A stretch of DNA of 64,000 nt, taken from assembly GCF_029936995.1 (NCBI RefSeq), contig NZ_JAPYRE010000008.1:1-64000 (forward strand), given 5' to 3'. The DNA comes from Henriciella sp. GTDB lineage: Bacteria; Pseudomonadota; Alphaproteobacteria; Caulobacterales; Hyphomonadaceae. The notes beneath the pieces are model-generated. The model searched no databases, was not told the DNA's origin, and was given only the letters and a program-made list of their open reading frames with translations. A program made the position numbers and the translations under genes. Below are positions 44,776 to 54,053 of the stretch, piece after piece; the stretch's first letter is position 1, and each line of letters begins with the position of its first letter.

Positions 44776-46956
44776 ATGCGTACCAAGTCTCGCGCGGGCT
44801 CGTTGGGAAGCTCCGGCCTGAGAAGCGCCTTGTTCATATCTGTACTGACGGCGATTGGCGCCGGGCCGGTATTCGGACAAGCGGTTTCAAAAGGGGCACA
44901 GGAAGAGCCGGAGCTGCGTGCGGAGACGATCACTGTTTATGGTACGAGTAACCCGATCCCGGTCTTCGACTATCCAGGCCAGGTGTCTGTTATTGACCGT
45001 GACGAGATTGACCGGCTGGCTCCATCGGCCATTTCGGACATGTTGCGCGATGTGCCTGGCCTCGAGTTCAGTGGTGGCCCGCGGCGCACTGGCGAGACGC
45101 CAAGCCTGCGGGGGCTTTCCGGCCAGAATGTCCTGATCCTGCTGGATGGGGCGCGGCAGAGTTTTGCGTCCGCCCATGATGGCCGCTTTTTCACGGATCC
45201 AAGCCTTATCGGCAAGGCAGAAGTCGTGAAAGGACCGGCGTCGGCGCTTTACGGGTCAGGCGCGGTGGGGGGCGTACTGGCTTTCGAGACGGTGGACGCC
45301 GCCGATCTTCTGGACGACGGCCAGAGCTGGGGTGTGCGCCTGCGCGGGGGATATCAGAGCGTGAACGAGGAGAGCTTCGGAACGGTCACTGCATTCACCA
45401 GGCAGGGAAAGTTTGACGGGCTCGCCAGTTTCAGCCTGCGCCAGTCCGGCGATATCGAACTGGGATCCGGAGCAACGCTGCCATCTGATGACGATATCCA
45501 GACGGGGCTCCTGAAAGGCAGTTACGAGATCACCGATGCTCTGTCTGTGGAAGGGTCATGGCAACGTTTCGAGAATACCGCAATCGAGCCGAACAATGGT
45601 CAGGGGACAGCTGGTACAGGGGATTCTGTACTGGACCGGGATGTGGAGAAGGAGATCACAACAGATGCCTTCCGTGCGCAGGTTAATTTCAATCCGGTCT
45701 CAAACAAACTGATTGATGCATCGCTTACGGGATATCAGACGACAACCGAAGTCGATGAATATGACCAGACCATCCCGCGCACGACGATCCGCGAGATCGA
45801 GACGACAGGTGTCAGCGCGCGCAATGCGGCTCGCTTCAACGCGGCCGGGATGCAGCACACGATTACAGTTGGCGGAGACTGGTACAGAGACGAACAGACG
45901 GGGATCGATACAGAGACAGCCGATGGCACGCGTGGGGGCGTCCCGAATGGCAAGTCAGAATTTACCGGCGTTTTCGCACAGCTTGAATCCAGCCTTGAGA
46001 CTACGGCGGGCGACTTCCTTTTCATTCCGGGCATACGTTACGACAAATTCGAGAACAGGTCGGCGCTCAGTCCGGATGAAAATTCCGATGAAGCCGTATC
46101 GCCGCGATTTGCGGCGAGTTATGCGCCGATGGAGTGGTTGCGTATATTTGGCAGCTACTCCGAAGGTTTTCGCGCGCCTTCGATCAATGAACTGTATCTC
46201 GATGGTACGCACTTCGAGGTGCCGCATCCCATCCTGTTCAATCCGGGCATGGGCAGCTTCGTCTTTGTAACGAACGAATTCGTGCCGAATCCCGATCTGG
46301 TGCCGGAAGAGACCGAGACGGTTGAACTGGGTGCAGGCGTGGATTTCGATAATGTCTTTGCCAGCCGGGACCGGCTTCAGGCCAAGGTCAGCTATTATGA
46401 GAGCGAAGTGGAGAATATGATCAACCTCTCGGTTGACTTCGCCTACGATCCGACATGTTTCGCGCCGCCTTTCTTCCCGTGTACTGCGGGCACATCGGAG
46501 TCGGCAAATATCGACAGTGCGGAGATCGAGGGCTGGGAAGGTGAGCTGCGTTATGATTCCGACCGCTTCTTCATGCGGGCCAGCTATTCCTCGATCGATG
46601 GGCGCAACGCCGTGACGGGCAGTGATATCGGATCGCTGACGCCAGACCGGGTGGCGGTGAATTTCGGGCTCAAGGTGCCGGAGTGGAACGCCCGGTTCGG
46701 CTCGCGCATCCAGCACGCGTCGGACTTCTCGCGCCGCGAGGCAGATGGCGGGGGCGGCTTCACCACCGTCGAACAACGCGACAGCTATGCCGTGCTCGAC
46801 CTTTATGCGAGCTGGGCGCCTGAGTTCGCCAGGGGGCTGAGCTTCAATGCCGGTGTCGATAACGTGTTCGACGAGGATTATGAGCGCATCTTCCAGGGCG
46901 TCTCCGAACCTGGCCGGAACTACAAGATCGCAGCCACCTGGCAGTTCGGTGGCTAG
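44776..46956 (+). CDS. TonB-dependent outer-membrane receptor, haem/haemoglobin type
   Basis: 726 residues. After a signal peptide (to about 35) comes a plug domain with SAISDMLRDVPGLEFSGGPRRTGE, SLRGLSGQNVLILLDGAR and KGPASALYGSGAVGGVL. A 22-strand barrel follows, with a terminal aromatic strand (KIAATWQF). FRAPSINELYLDGTHFEVPH is the region typical of haem receptors (FRAP/NPNL-like: FVPNPDLVPEETE follows). It is divergent from the DUF6607/DUF4198 genes. It imports haem or another iron source through TonB energy. An extracellular loop carries two Cys (DPTCFAPPFFPC). Confidence 0.9.
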   Translation: MRTKSRAGSLGSSGLRSALFISVLTAIGAGPVFGQAVSKGAQEEPELRAETITVYGTSNPIPVFDYPGQVSVIDRDEIDRLAPSAISDMLRDVPGLEFSGGPRRTGETPSLRGLSGQNVLILLDGARQSFASAHDGRFFTDPSLIGKAEVVKGPASALYGSGAVGGVLAFETVDAADLLDDGQSWGVRLRGGYQSVNEESFGTVTAFTRQGKFDGLASFSLRQSGDIELGSGATLPSDDDIQTGLLKGSYEITDALSVEGSWQRFENTAIEPNNGQGTAGTGDSVLDRDVEKEITTDAFRAQVNFNPVSNKLIDASLTGYQTTTEVDEYDQTIPRTTIREIETTGVSARNAARFNAAGMQHTITVGGDWYRDEQTGIDTETADGTRGGVPNGKSEFTGVFAQLESSLETTAGDFLFIPGIRYDKFENRSALSPDENSDEAVSPRFAASYAPMEWLRIFGSYSEGFRAPSINELYLDGTHFEVPHPILFNPGMGSFVFVTNEFVPNPDLVPEETETVELGAGVDFDNVFASRDRLQAKVSYYESEVENMINLSVDFAYDPTCFAPPFFPCTAGTSESANIDSAEIEGWEGELRYDSDRFFMRASYSSIDGRNAVTGSDIGSLTPDRVAVNFGLKVPEWNARFGSRIQHASDFSRREADGGGGFTTVEQRDSYAVLDLYASWAPEFARGLSFNAGVDNVFDEDYERIFQGVSEPGRNYKIAATWQFGG

Positions 46957-47012
46957 TGTGGTGCTCTATTCAACGGCGCGAACTCACCTTCCGAATTATG
47001 GTTTCGGCGGAA

Positions 47013-47960
47013 TTACTCTGCGGTGATGATGACGGTCACTTCGTCGGAGTAGCGTCCTGCAACTGAATTGCCGGGATTACCTGCGATGATGAATTCAAGA
47101 CGGTGCTGGGAAACCGTGTTTCCCGTCAGGTCTGGGGCATTGCTCGCTATCTCGTCCATAACGACGGCCTTGCCATCGAGTTCAACATCATAGGCAATAC
47201 TCATATCGGCATGTTCGTGAATGAGGTTGCCGCCGTTGAGCGAACGCAGTCTGACTTCGTAGCCGACATTCGCGCTTACGGAGAAATCCACGTTTTCGCG
47301 TCGACCCTTTCGCAAGGATCCGAAGTCGAGATCGCGGCGATTGCTGCTGGCGCCAGGATCCGAGCCGAATGAAGCGCTGATACGTGGTTGGACTTCCGCA
47401 CTCACCTCCAGGCGTTGCTCGTCTACGAATTCAAGCATGCCGTCGCTGTCATCGTAGAGTGCGATCTTGAGAAAACCGCGATAGAGCCCGGCCGCTACAT
47501 CCTGACCTGGAGGAATGATCAGTTCGACCTGCTGGCGGGCGCCTTGTCGCCCGCCTTGTGTTCGGCCGGACAGTTCCACGCGTTCTGCGCTTCCATCCGT
47601 CTGGCTGCCAAGTGCGCGTACATCGAAATCAAGTGCCTGGTTGCCGGATATGAGCTGACCTTTGCCACCATCGGGTTCGACGACAAGGACGTAACGGCAG
47701 CCGCTGTTGTCACTGAGGATGTCGATTGAGGCGCGTTCGGCATGAAGCGTCTTGCTTCGGCTATCATAGCCACGGCTATAGGGGCCACGGTAATTGATAA
47801 AGCCATTGCTGGAGATAGCGAGCTTGCACGGCTGATTTACCGAACCGTTCTCCAGCAGACTGGGCCCCTGGGCGTCTGCGCGGCCTTGGGCAGACGGAGT
47901 TGTTGCTAGCAAGGCAAGCACGGCTGTCACGAGAACCGTAGAACGATTAGAGTGTAGCAT
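47013..47960 (-). CDS. Fimbrial tip/minor subunit-like protein of the chaperone-usher operon
   Basis: About 315 residues from ATG 47960, which has GGGAG 8 nt upstream and starts a clear signal peptide (MLHSNRSTVLVTAVLALLATTPSAQG). The ORF extends upstream into usher coding sequence, but that part is not needed. There are two Ig-like/spore-coat-U type beta domains: the first with NQPCKLAISS and SGCRYVLV, and the second ending in VAGRYSDEVTVIITAE. It overlaps the usher end by 14 nt. Probably the tip adhesin or a minor subunit secreted by the usher. Confidence 0.82.
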   Translation of the reverse strand: MLHSNRSTVLVTAVLALLATTPSAQGRADAQGPSLLENGSVNQPCKLAISSNGFINYRGPYSRGYDSRSKTLHAERASIDILSDNSGCRYVLVVEPDGGKGQLISGNQALDFDVRALGSQTDGSAERVELSGRTQGGRQGARQQVELIIPPGQDVAAGLYRGFLKIALYDDSDGMLEFVDEQRLEVSAEVQPRISASFGSDPGASSNRRDLDFGSLRKGRRENVDFSVSANVGYEVRLRSLNGGNLIHEHADMSIAYDVELDGKAVVMDEIASNAPDLTGNTVSQHRLEFIIAGNPGNSVAGRYSDEVTVIITAE

Positions 47961-50631
47961 CGGCAGTCTCCCATCTGTCCTGGTTGGCGGCCACCTGGCC
48001 GGGGCCGGTCGGATTTTCCGGTAGTAGCTGTATCGGGGTCTCAAGGCGCAGAATGCCGACATCACCTTCGGGAACTGTAAACCGGGCAATCATTCCGGCT
48101 GGTGAGTCAAACTCGATACGGATGTGTTCGCCATGCTTCAGTCCATCGACATAGAGCCGTCCTCCGGCATTGGTGAAGATCGGCTTGCGTTCACCGTCTT
48201 CGTTAATAGCGTAGCCGGCTGCATATTCGACTGGCGTGCCTGTGGTGTCGACGAGCACGGATGTAATCGCAACGTTCCTGTCATCGCCGAGTTCGACGAC
48301 ATATCCGCCTCGATAGCTGGGTTTGAAATGGATTGCCTGTCCCCCGAGTGAGACACCTGCAGGCGCATCGGGGGCATCAATCTCGATCGTACGGACGTAG
48401 TAGGCGTTCAGATCGGGTACGACGGCCGGGCCAAACATTGAGGAGTGGGCGGCATATTTCCGATCTGTCGTGAATATGGACCCTTGCGGGTCGGCCGCGA
48501 GCTCGAAGTCTCCAGCTTCCTTATTGGCAGCAAAGATGGCGAAGCTATCGTAAACGGGTCTGGACAAGGCAAAATGTCCATCGGCAAACACCAGGGCAGT
48601 CCCCAGGGACACATCGGTGATGTTCTCTGATCCAAATGAGCTGTTCAGTTCCGATCCGGCAACGCTCTGTTGGATACGGCCCTCGAAGCGATTGCCTGTA
48701 TAGGAAAGCTCGCCTTCAATTTCGTCGATACCGGACTGGCGTTGATAGCCCGCCCGCCATCCCAGCGAGCCGACGCCGCGTTCGCGGCGATTAGTGTAAG
48801 AGGCGCGGGTGGCGCTGTCGCGCGTATCGTGGCCGAATTGGGCAAACCCCTTATCGAGACGGAGAGTGAAGTTGATACCTGCAGAAAGCTCGGTTTCATC
48901 GCCACGATCTTCGTGCCGAACATTAGCGCCGAGCGTGCCGTAGCGCGTGCGCCAGTTCAGGCTTGCCCCGAGAGAGGTAGAGGTCGTCTCGGCCCGGCCA
49001 TAGCGCTCTGTCCATCCTGCGAACAATTGCAGGCGAAGGTTATCGCTGAGGTTTGCGGAGCCGCGTGCAGCCAGATCATATTTGAAGTTCGCCTGTCCTC
49101 GGCCCAGCGCTTTGTACTGTTCGTCAGCATAGCTTGCGAGAAGATCAAAACGGGCGTTGCGGTCCGAATCCGTGCCGCTCCACTGGTACTGGCCGGTTAT
49201 GGCTGTGCCGCTTTCGCCATCTGCAGAGCTGTAATGAGCGAGTACCCCGAACGTCCCCAAACGATTGGTATAGAACCCTTCACCGCCAATATTCGTAACG
49301 TCACTATCGGCCTGAAGGCTGACACCGGCGGTGAGTTGGTCGGTCCAGCCTTTCCGGTAAAAGCCGCTTATCGCGACGTTATCGAAGTCATACTCGCGTT
49401 CGCCGCCAACGATATCACTTGTCGGTCCTATGCTCAGGGCGAAGTCGGTGACTCCCTTCTTGAGCAGATTGAAATCGTAGAATGCGGAGAAGATCACCCG
49501 ATCTGTTTCACCACTGTCGTATTCGATCTCGAGGACAACATCATTACCCGCTGCGCTCTGCAGCGGCAGATCTGTCAGGCTGTAACGTCCTGGCGACAGC
49601 CGGATTTCACGTTGGAACTGACCATTGATATAAATCGAAACTGATGCAGGGCGTTGTAGCTCAAACTGCTGGGAGGGATTTGTGCGGAATTCTTCGTAGG
49701 GTTTGAGGCCGAAATTTCGAAACCCGGCAATACCGAGCAGTTTCGGGTTGCCCTGCAGACCGGTGGAAGGAGCGTGAATATCGCCAGCCTGGACGCGAAC
49801 CATGCGGTCAACGAAATCCTTGGTCAGTCGCGTATCGTTCCGCACCAGACTTTCGTTCGCGATGTCATTATACCTGATACCGGTTTCAAGTACGAAACCA
49901 TCGTGGTTGACCACCGCCTCAACGTTGGTCTCGCTTGCGTAGAGTCCCTTCTCGAGAAACTCGCTGTCATGGACGTACGAAGTCCCAGCCGCGACATTCA
50001 CGATGGCGCTCGTTGTAGCCTGCTCCGCAATCTTCAGTCCGATAGAGGGATCGCGGCGCGGCTGCAGAGCGATCGGGACCACCGAGCGAATTTCCAGTGG
50101 TACGTCGATAATGAGGATCAGAACCGTATGGTCGAACTGGGCCGGTATCCCGAAAGACGTGAGCTCTCCTGTGCTGATCTGATCCTTTCCTTCGGCAAAG
50201 GCCTGTAGCTCGCTCTGCTTTTCTTCTATCAGGAAAGGCATCAGCAGGGGCAGAAAGCCCTCTGTATCGATCAGGGTCTCGCCGCGCTTAAGGCTGCGTG
50301 TCATGACAACATCGCCCTGATTTAGCCCCGAAATGATTACCGGATACGGCAGGGCAACCTCCGCTTGGGAAGTGCGCCCGAACATAGCGGCATAGATCTC
50401 GTCAATGTTGGCGTCTTTGCTAACCTTCTGGGAGCGGTCGCTATCGTTTGTGCCTGGCGCTTCCGGTGCAGCAGTTGCGGTAGGAGCTATGGGGCCGAGA
50501 TTGTAGACCAGAAAGCTGGTTGTAAGGAGCCACCGGCCAAGCGAACCGGGCTTGCGCGGTGCATAAGGATGGCTGCGCCTGACGGCAGACTGCCTGAACG
50601 GTGTGCGGGATGCGCCGGCCACTTTCTGCAC
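47947..50631 (-). CDS. Outer-membrane fimbrial usher
   Basis: About 890 residues. The open frame reaches 50643 (TTG), but AGGAGG there lies inside the frame, so initiation at GTG 50631 or 50622 is more likely. An N-terminal hydrophobic signal-like stretch comes first. The usher barrel shows PASVSIYINGQFQREIRLSPGRYSLTDLP and ydfnllkkGVTDFALSIG. A PapC-like plug and C-terminal domains (GGYVVELGDDRNVAITSVLVDTTGTPV, GGRLYVDGLKHGEHIRIEF) follow. It is the assembly pore for fimbriae. The chaperone gene overlaps its start. It is of the alternate or archaic usher branch rather than classical P pili, inferred from low resemblance. Confidence 0.9.
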   Translation of the reverse strand: MQKVAGASRTPFRQSAVRRSHPYAPRKPGSLGRWLLTTSFLVYNLGPIAPTATAAPEAPGTNDSDRSQKVSKDANIDEIYAAMFGRTSQAEVALPYPVIISGLNQGDVVMTRSLKRGETLIDTEGFLPLLMPFLIEEKQSELQAFAEGKDQISTGELTSFGIPAQFDHTVLILIIDVPLEIRSVVPIALQPRRDPSIGLKIAEQATTSAIVNVAAGTSYVHDSEFLEKGLYASETNVEAVVNHDGFVLETGIRYNDIANESLVRNDTRLTKDFVDRMVRVQAGDIHAPSTGLQGNPKLLGIAGFRNFGLKPYEEFRTNPSQQFELQRPASVSIYINGQFQREIRLSPGRYSLTDLPLQSAAGNDVVLEIEYDSGETDRVIFSAFYDFNLLKKGVTDFALSIGPTSDIVGGEREYDFDNVAISGFYRKGWTDQLTAGVSLQADSDVTNIGGEGFYTNRLGTFGVLAHYSSADGESGTAITGQYQWSGTDSDRNARFDLLASYADEQYKALGRGQANFKYDLAARGSANLSDNLRLQLFAGWTERYGRAETTSTSLGASLNWRTRYGTLGANVRHEDRGDETELSAGINFTLRLDKGFAQFGHDTRDSATRASYTNRRERGVGSLGWRAGYQRQSGIDEIEGELSYTGNRFEGRIQQSVAGSELNSSFGSENITDVSLGTALVFADGHFALSRPVYDSFAIFAANKEAGDFELAADPQGSIFTTDRKYAAHSSMFGPAVVPDLNAYYVRTIEIDAPDAPAGVSLGGQAIHFKPSYRGGYVVELGDDRNVAITSVLVDTTGTPVEYAAGYAINEDGERKPIFTNAGGRLYVDGLKHGEHIRIEFDSPAGMIARFTVPEGDVGILRLETPIQLLPENPTGPGQVAANQDRWETADATL

Positions 50632-50639
50632 CAGCCTCC

Positions 50640-51392
50640 TCAAAATTGCAGGTACCGAGTTTCCATCGATACGTTTACGGGGCCGACTGGAAGGCTCTCA
50701 GGCCAGGGCACATCAATTATGGCCTGTGTGCCAGCAATCAGGTTACGGTTCTGAAGCGGGGCAACATCTTCACCGGACAGTTCCACCTCTCGTCCGCCGG
50801 CACTGACCATCAAGGACGGGTTTTCCAGGATGGCACGGCGTTGGCCGGAACTTTTGAGCGTCATGCGCAGAACCTGCGATCCGTCTTCAGCTGTCGCAGC
50901 TTCACTGGCGATGACTTCCGCATGCGGCGCGCCTTCTTCGGGCACAATGTACAGGGCGGCTTCGTAGCGCAGGCCCATCTTTACGTCGGTTACATAGGTC
51001 TGCCCGGTATCTTCGCGGGCATAGGGGATCGGAAGCTGTGATACGATAAGTCGATACGCCAGCTCGACTTCAGGGCTCGGGTTGCCGATCCACTGTACGC
51101 GGATGGACTGGCTCTGGCCGGCTGGTAGCACGAGCTGCGGCGGCGTCACGACAAAATTGTCATACTCCGGCCGACGTACTTCCTTTCCCGTATCGTCGGC
51201 TGAGCGCTGATACATCTCGAGTTGAAGTGCGACAGGTTGGGACTGGGTATTGGTAACGATAAATGTTCGCGCACTGCCTGGCCCGTTCGGTGAGAACTGG
51301 GCAACAATGGGAGAAAATTCATAGGCGGTCGCAGCTGGCGGAAACGCCAGAAGCACGATTAGCGCCAGAATGAAACCGATACGGTAGAACAT
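50640..51392 (-). CDS. Periplasmic fimbrial chaperone (PapD-like)
   Basis: 250 residues from ATG 51392 (GTG just upstream at 51395 is possible). A signal peptide precedes a PapD N-terminal Ig domain: SPIVAQFSPNGPGSARTFIVTNTQSQPVALQLEMYQR, then VVTPPQLVLPAGQSQSIRVQWIG (the conserved P/LPAGQ-S strand with donor residues). The C-terminal domain ends in VNVSMETRYLQF. It folds subunits by donor strand complementation and delivers them to the usher. It starts after a strong hairpin following the subunit gene. Confidence 0.93.
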   Translation of the reverse strand: MFYRIGFILALIVLLAFPPAATAYEFSPIVAQFSPNGPGSARTFIVTNTQSQPVALQLEMYQRSADDTGKEVRRPEYDNFVVTPPQLVLPAGQSQSIRVQWIGNPSPEVELAYRLIVSQLPIPYAREDTGQTYVTDVKMGLRYEAALYIVPEEGAPHAEVIASEAATAEDGSQVLRMTLKSSGQRRAILENPSLMVSAGGREVELSGEDVAPLQNRNLIAGTQAIIDVPWPESLPVGPVNVSMETRYLQF

Positions 51393-51424
51393 CACAAACT
51401 CTCACGGGCGTCTTGGAGAAGGAA

Positions 51425-51464
51425 CAGCCAAGCGGTGATTTCGAAGTCGCTCACCGCTTGGCTG
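51425..51464 (-). terminator. 14-bp hairpin between subunit and chaperone genes
   Basis: Positions 51425-51438 pair perfectly with 51451-51464 around a 12-nt loop; no T-run follows on the minus strand. Strong stem-loops in this place in fimbrial operons usually stabilise the subunit message or cut down expression of chaperone and usher. Confidence 0.65.
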
Positions 51465-51481
51465 TGAAAGGAGCCTGCGTC

Positions 51482-52000
51482 TTACAGGATAGCGGTGAGT
51501 GTGAGCGTCAGCTCATCCTCGTAGGTTCCGGCAACGGCGTACTCGTTGAGCGAGTCAAACGAGAGATCCATGTTGCCTGTACGAATGCCACCGTTCGTGA
51601 GAATGTTTTCCCAGTTCGGGCTGCTGGCGATAACCGCTGCGGTAGCCTGCATGGAAGCTGAGTTGACGGTGCCGCCACCAAGGCCGTTCTGGTCGAAGCC
51701 GAAGTGCTCGATATCATAATCGATCACGACTGCGCCGCCGCTTTCATCGTGACGCATGCCACCATACAGCGACTGAAGCGTAACTTCGTATGGCGAGTTA
51801 CAGGAGTAAGCGATGGCCAGGGAGCCCTGGTTGCCGGTTTCCAGCATGTCGACATCGAAGCTGGCTGAGCCTTCCGGAACCAGTTCGCAGTTGCTGTCGA
51901 CTTCACCACTGAGGTCGATGACCAGAGACTCAGAGTCCTGGGCGTAAGCTGCACCACCGAAGAGAGCGACGGCAGCAAGGGCTGTAAAAGTGCGTTTCAT
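51482..52000 (-). CDS. Fimbrial major-subunit-like protein
   Basis: 172 residues from ATG 52000, with GGAAAG about 10 nt upstream. The signal peptide MKRTFTALAAVALFGGAAYAQ comes first. A spore-coat-U or fimbrillin-like beta domain has CELVPEGSASFDVDML, the second Cys in SCNSPYEVTLQSLYGG, and a terminal alternating beta strand (EDELTLTLTAIL). It is the first gene of the operon, the expected place of the major pilin. Function follows from the operon. Confidence 0.82.
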   Translation of the reverse strand: MKRTFTALAAVALFGGAAYAQDSESLVIDLSGEVDSNCELVPEGSASFDVDMLETGNQGSLAIAYSCNSPYEVTLQSLYGGMRHDESGGAVVIDYDIEHFGFDQNGLGGGTVNSASMQATAAVIASSPNWENILTNGGIRTGNMDLSFDSLNEYAVAGTYEDELTLTLTAIL

Positions 52001-52758
52001 TGTGCTATCTTTCCAAAGTCGGAGTTTTGTTGCTGCAAAACTCCGGTGTTCTGCACTGCCACTATTGGCAAAGCAGTTGGTCCCGCGCATGCGGGAGGGT
52101 TGGCGTTTCCGCCATGGTGGACTGTGGCGCTTTATGTGCTGCAGTCCCTACACCCAGCTTTTTCACTTCGGGAAAAAACTGGGCGATTCGAAATTTTCAG
52201 ATTTTTTTGAGATCTAGACGTATCAAGACTTTCTTTGAAGTCCGGTCTCTAATCCTCCTGTCCCACAAGCTATTAATTGCGTCCCATTCCATGCGTTTAT
52301 GCATGACCCTTTCAAAGGGCAACTTTGCCGAGCGAATTGGGTGAACCAAGGCGGCACAGCAACGTTAACCTCTTGTTAAGATATGGCCATAATTTCTCAA
52401 TGAGATCAAGTTAATTAATAGAATTTAATAGTTTTGACCAAGATAATCGTGACGATTTAAAGACTTCAGCTCCGTGTGCGGTTTGTCACAGAGATATGCG
52501 AAACCGGGACGTCGTAAGCTGAGTTCTGTAATAAATCTTACAGTCATGAGGGTAAATGAAATTCGCCTTAGTCTGATGGGCTCGTTTGACAACCCTGCCG
52601 ATGATCCCTGAAAAAAATTTTCAGAAAAGTTCCGGATTTCGGGCTAGCTAAAGCCGAATTTTTCTTTCTAGAGGCGGTTATTGCTCCATATCCCTAAAAG
52701 CGAAGAACGGCGTAGAAGAACGGCGTAAGAGACCGGATCGCTTAGAGCGGTTATCAAC
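52001..52758. promoter_or_regulatory. Long AT-rich intergenic region upstream of the fimbrial operon
   Basis: About 750 nt without a convincing gene, AT-rich compared with its surroundings. It contains CTGAAAA-AAA-TTTTCAG (52608-52624), a small T-rich hairpin that may be a terminator, and a tandem 13-bp repeat GAAGAACGGCGTA (52702-52714 and 52715-52727). A long leader or a regulated promoter for the fimbriae is likely. No invertible element or recombinase is seen. Confidence 0.45.
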
Positions 52759-54048
52759 TCAGGCCGCCGCGCGGATCGCATCGTCACGGTATTTGAAGCC
52801 CGCCAGTACCAGCAGGATGATGCTGGCCGCATTGAAGCCGAGGATGACCTTCAGGGCTGAAGCCAGCGGCGCCGCATGGCCTGCGGCTAGGAACATGTCG
52901 CTGACGGTTCCAGCAATCACGGGCCCTCCGCCAATGCCGATCAGCGTCAGGCTGAACAGGGTGAAGGCAGCAGCAACCGAGCGCATACGGACCTTCACCA
53001 GCTCCTGTGTCGCGGTGTAGGCGATCGAGGCATAGATCAGGCCGACAAAACTCGGCACGAGGTTCCAGACATAGGCCATCTCCACACTGCGTGCGCTCAG
53101 CATCATCCACGCGAAGGGCAGGGCGACCGCGCTGCAGGCCGCGATCATCCAGGGGCGCCAGCGCAGATCATTGGCCGACAACTTGTCACACACGGCACCG
53201 AGGATCATGGCGCCTGCGCCGCCGACACCCCCGATCAGGAGGCCGAGCGGCAAAGAGACCTCTGAGACGGTGACGTCGAAGGTGCGCTGGAGATAACTGG
53301 AGGTGAAAGCCACGAAGGCGTTGGCGGAAATACAGATCATCAGGCAGCCAAGAAGCAGCAGTATGTAGGACTGCTGGGACAGCATGAACTTCAGTGTCTC
53401 GGTGAATTTGGGCGCATCTTCATCCTCCGTCGTCTCGCGTGCATCCGCGAAGCCCCGTACGGGTTCGGGGACGGTGAAGCGAACGACAAGCGCGAGCAGG
53501 AGCCCCGGTATCCCGGCGGCGAAGAAGGCCGCGCGCCAGCCGAACTGGTCATAGACGAAGGCGCCCAGAATGTAGCCGATCATGATGCCGAAACCGATGC
53601 CGGTCGTGTAGACGCCCAGTGCGAAAGCACGCTGCTGAGGCGGGTAGAGGTCGGCGATCATGCTGGTCGCAGGCGGGGTGCCGCCGGCTTCGCCAACGCC
53701 GACACCGATGCGGGCGAGAAGCAGGTGCCAGAAATTCTGCGCAAACCCGGTCAGCGCCGTCATGCCCGACCAGACCGTCAGGGCGAGGGAAATGATGTTT
53801 CGCCGGTTGCCGCGGTCGGCCCACATCGCCACGGGAATGCCGAGTGTGGCATAGAAGGCGGCGAAGGCGAGCCCGGTGAGCCAGCCAATCTGTTTGTCCG
53901 ATAGCCCGAACTCGGCTTTCACCGGTTCGATGACGGTAATCAGGATCTGCCGGTCAACATGGTTGAAGGTGTAGACGAGCGTCAGGACGATCAGCACCCA
54001 GGTGCGGTTGATCGCAGGCTTGGGTGTTGTAGCGGTTGGTATGGTCAT
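52759..54048 (-). CDS. MFS transporter (spinster-like)
   Basis: 429 residues, twelve hydrophobic segments. The N-terminal VYTFNHVDRQILITVIEPVKAEFGLSDKQIGWLTGLAFAAFY and the loop MWADRGNRRNIISLALTVWSG are MFS signature A. GVGVGEAGGTPPATSMIADLYPPQQRAFALG is the spinster-like middle region. It probably moves an organic solute in a pathway with the hydrolase, five nt upstream in the same operon. Confidence 0.92.
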   Translation of the reverse strand: MTIPTATTPKPAINRTWVLIVLTLVYTFNHVDRQILITVIEPVKAEFGLSDKQIGWLTGLAFAAFYATLGIPVAMWADRGNRRNIISLALTVWSGMTALTGFAQNFWHLLLARIGVGVGEAGGTPPATSMIADLYPPQQRAFALGVYTTGIGFGIMIGYILGAFVYDQFGWRAAFFAAGIPGLLLALVVRFTVPEPVRGFADARETTEDEDAPKFTETLKFMLSQQSYILLLLGCLMICISANAFVAFTSSYLQRTFDVTVSEVSLPLGLLIGGVGGAGAMILGAVCDKLSANDLRWRPWMIAACSAVALPFAWMMLSARSVEMAYVWNLVPSFVGLIYASIAYTATQELVKVRMRSVAAAFTLFSLTLIGIGGGPVIAGTVSDMFLAAGHAAPLASALKVILGFNAASIILLVLAGFKYRDDAIRAAA

Positions 54049-54053
54049 TCAGG

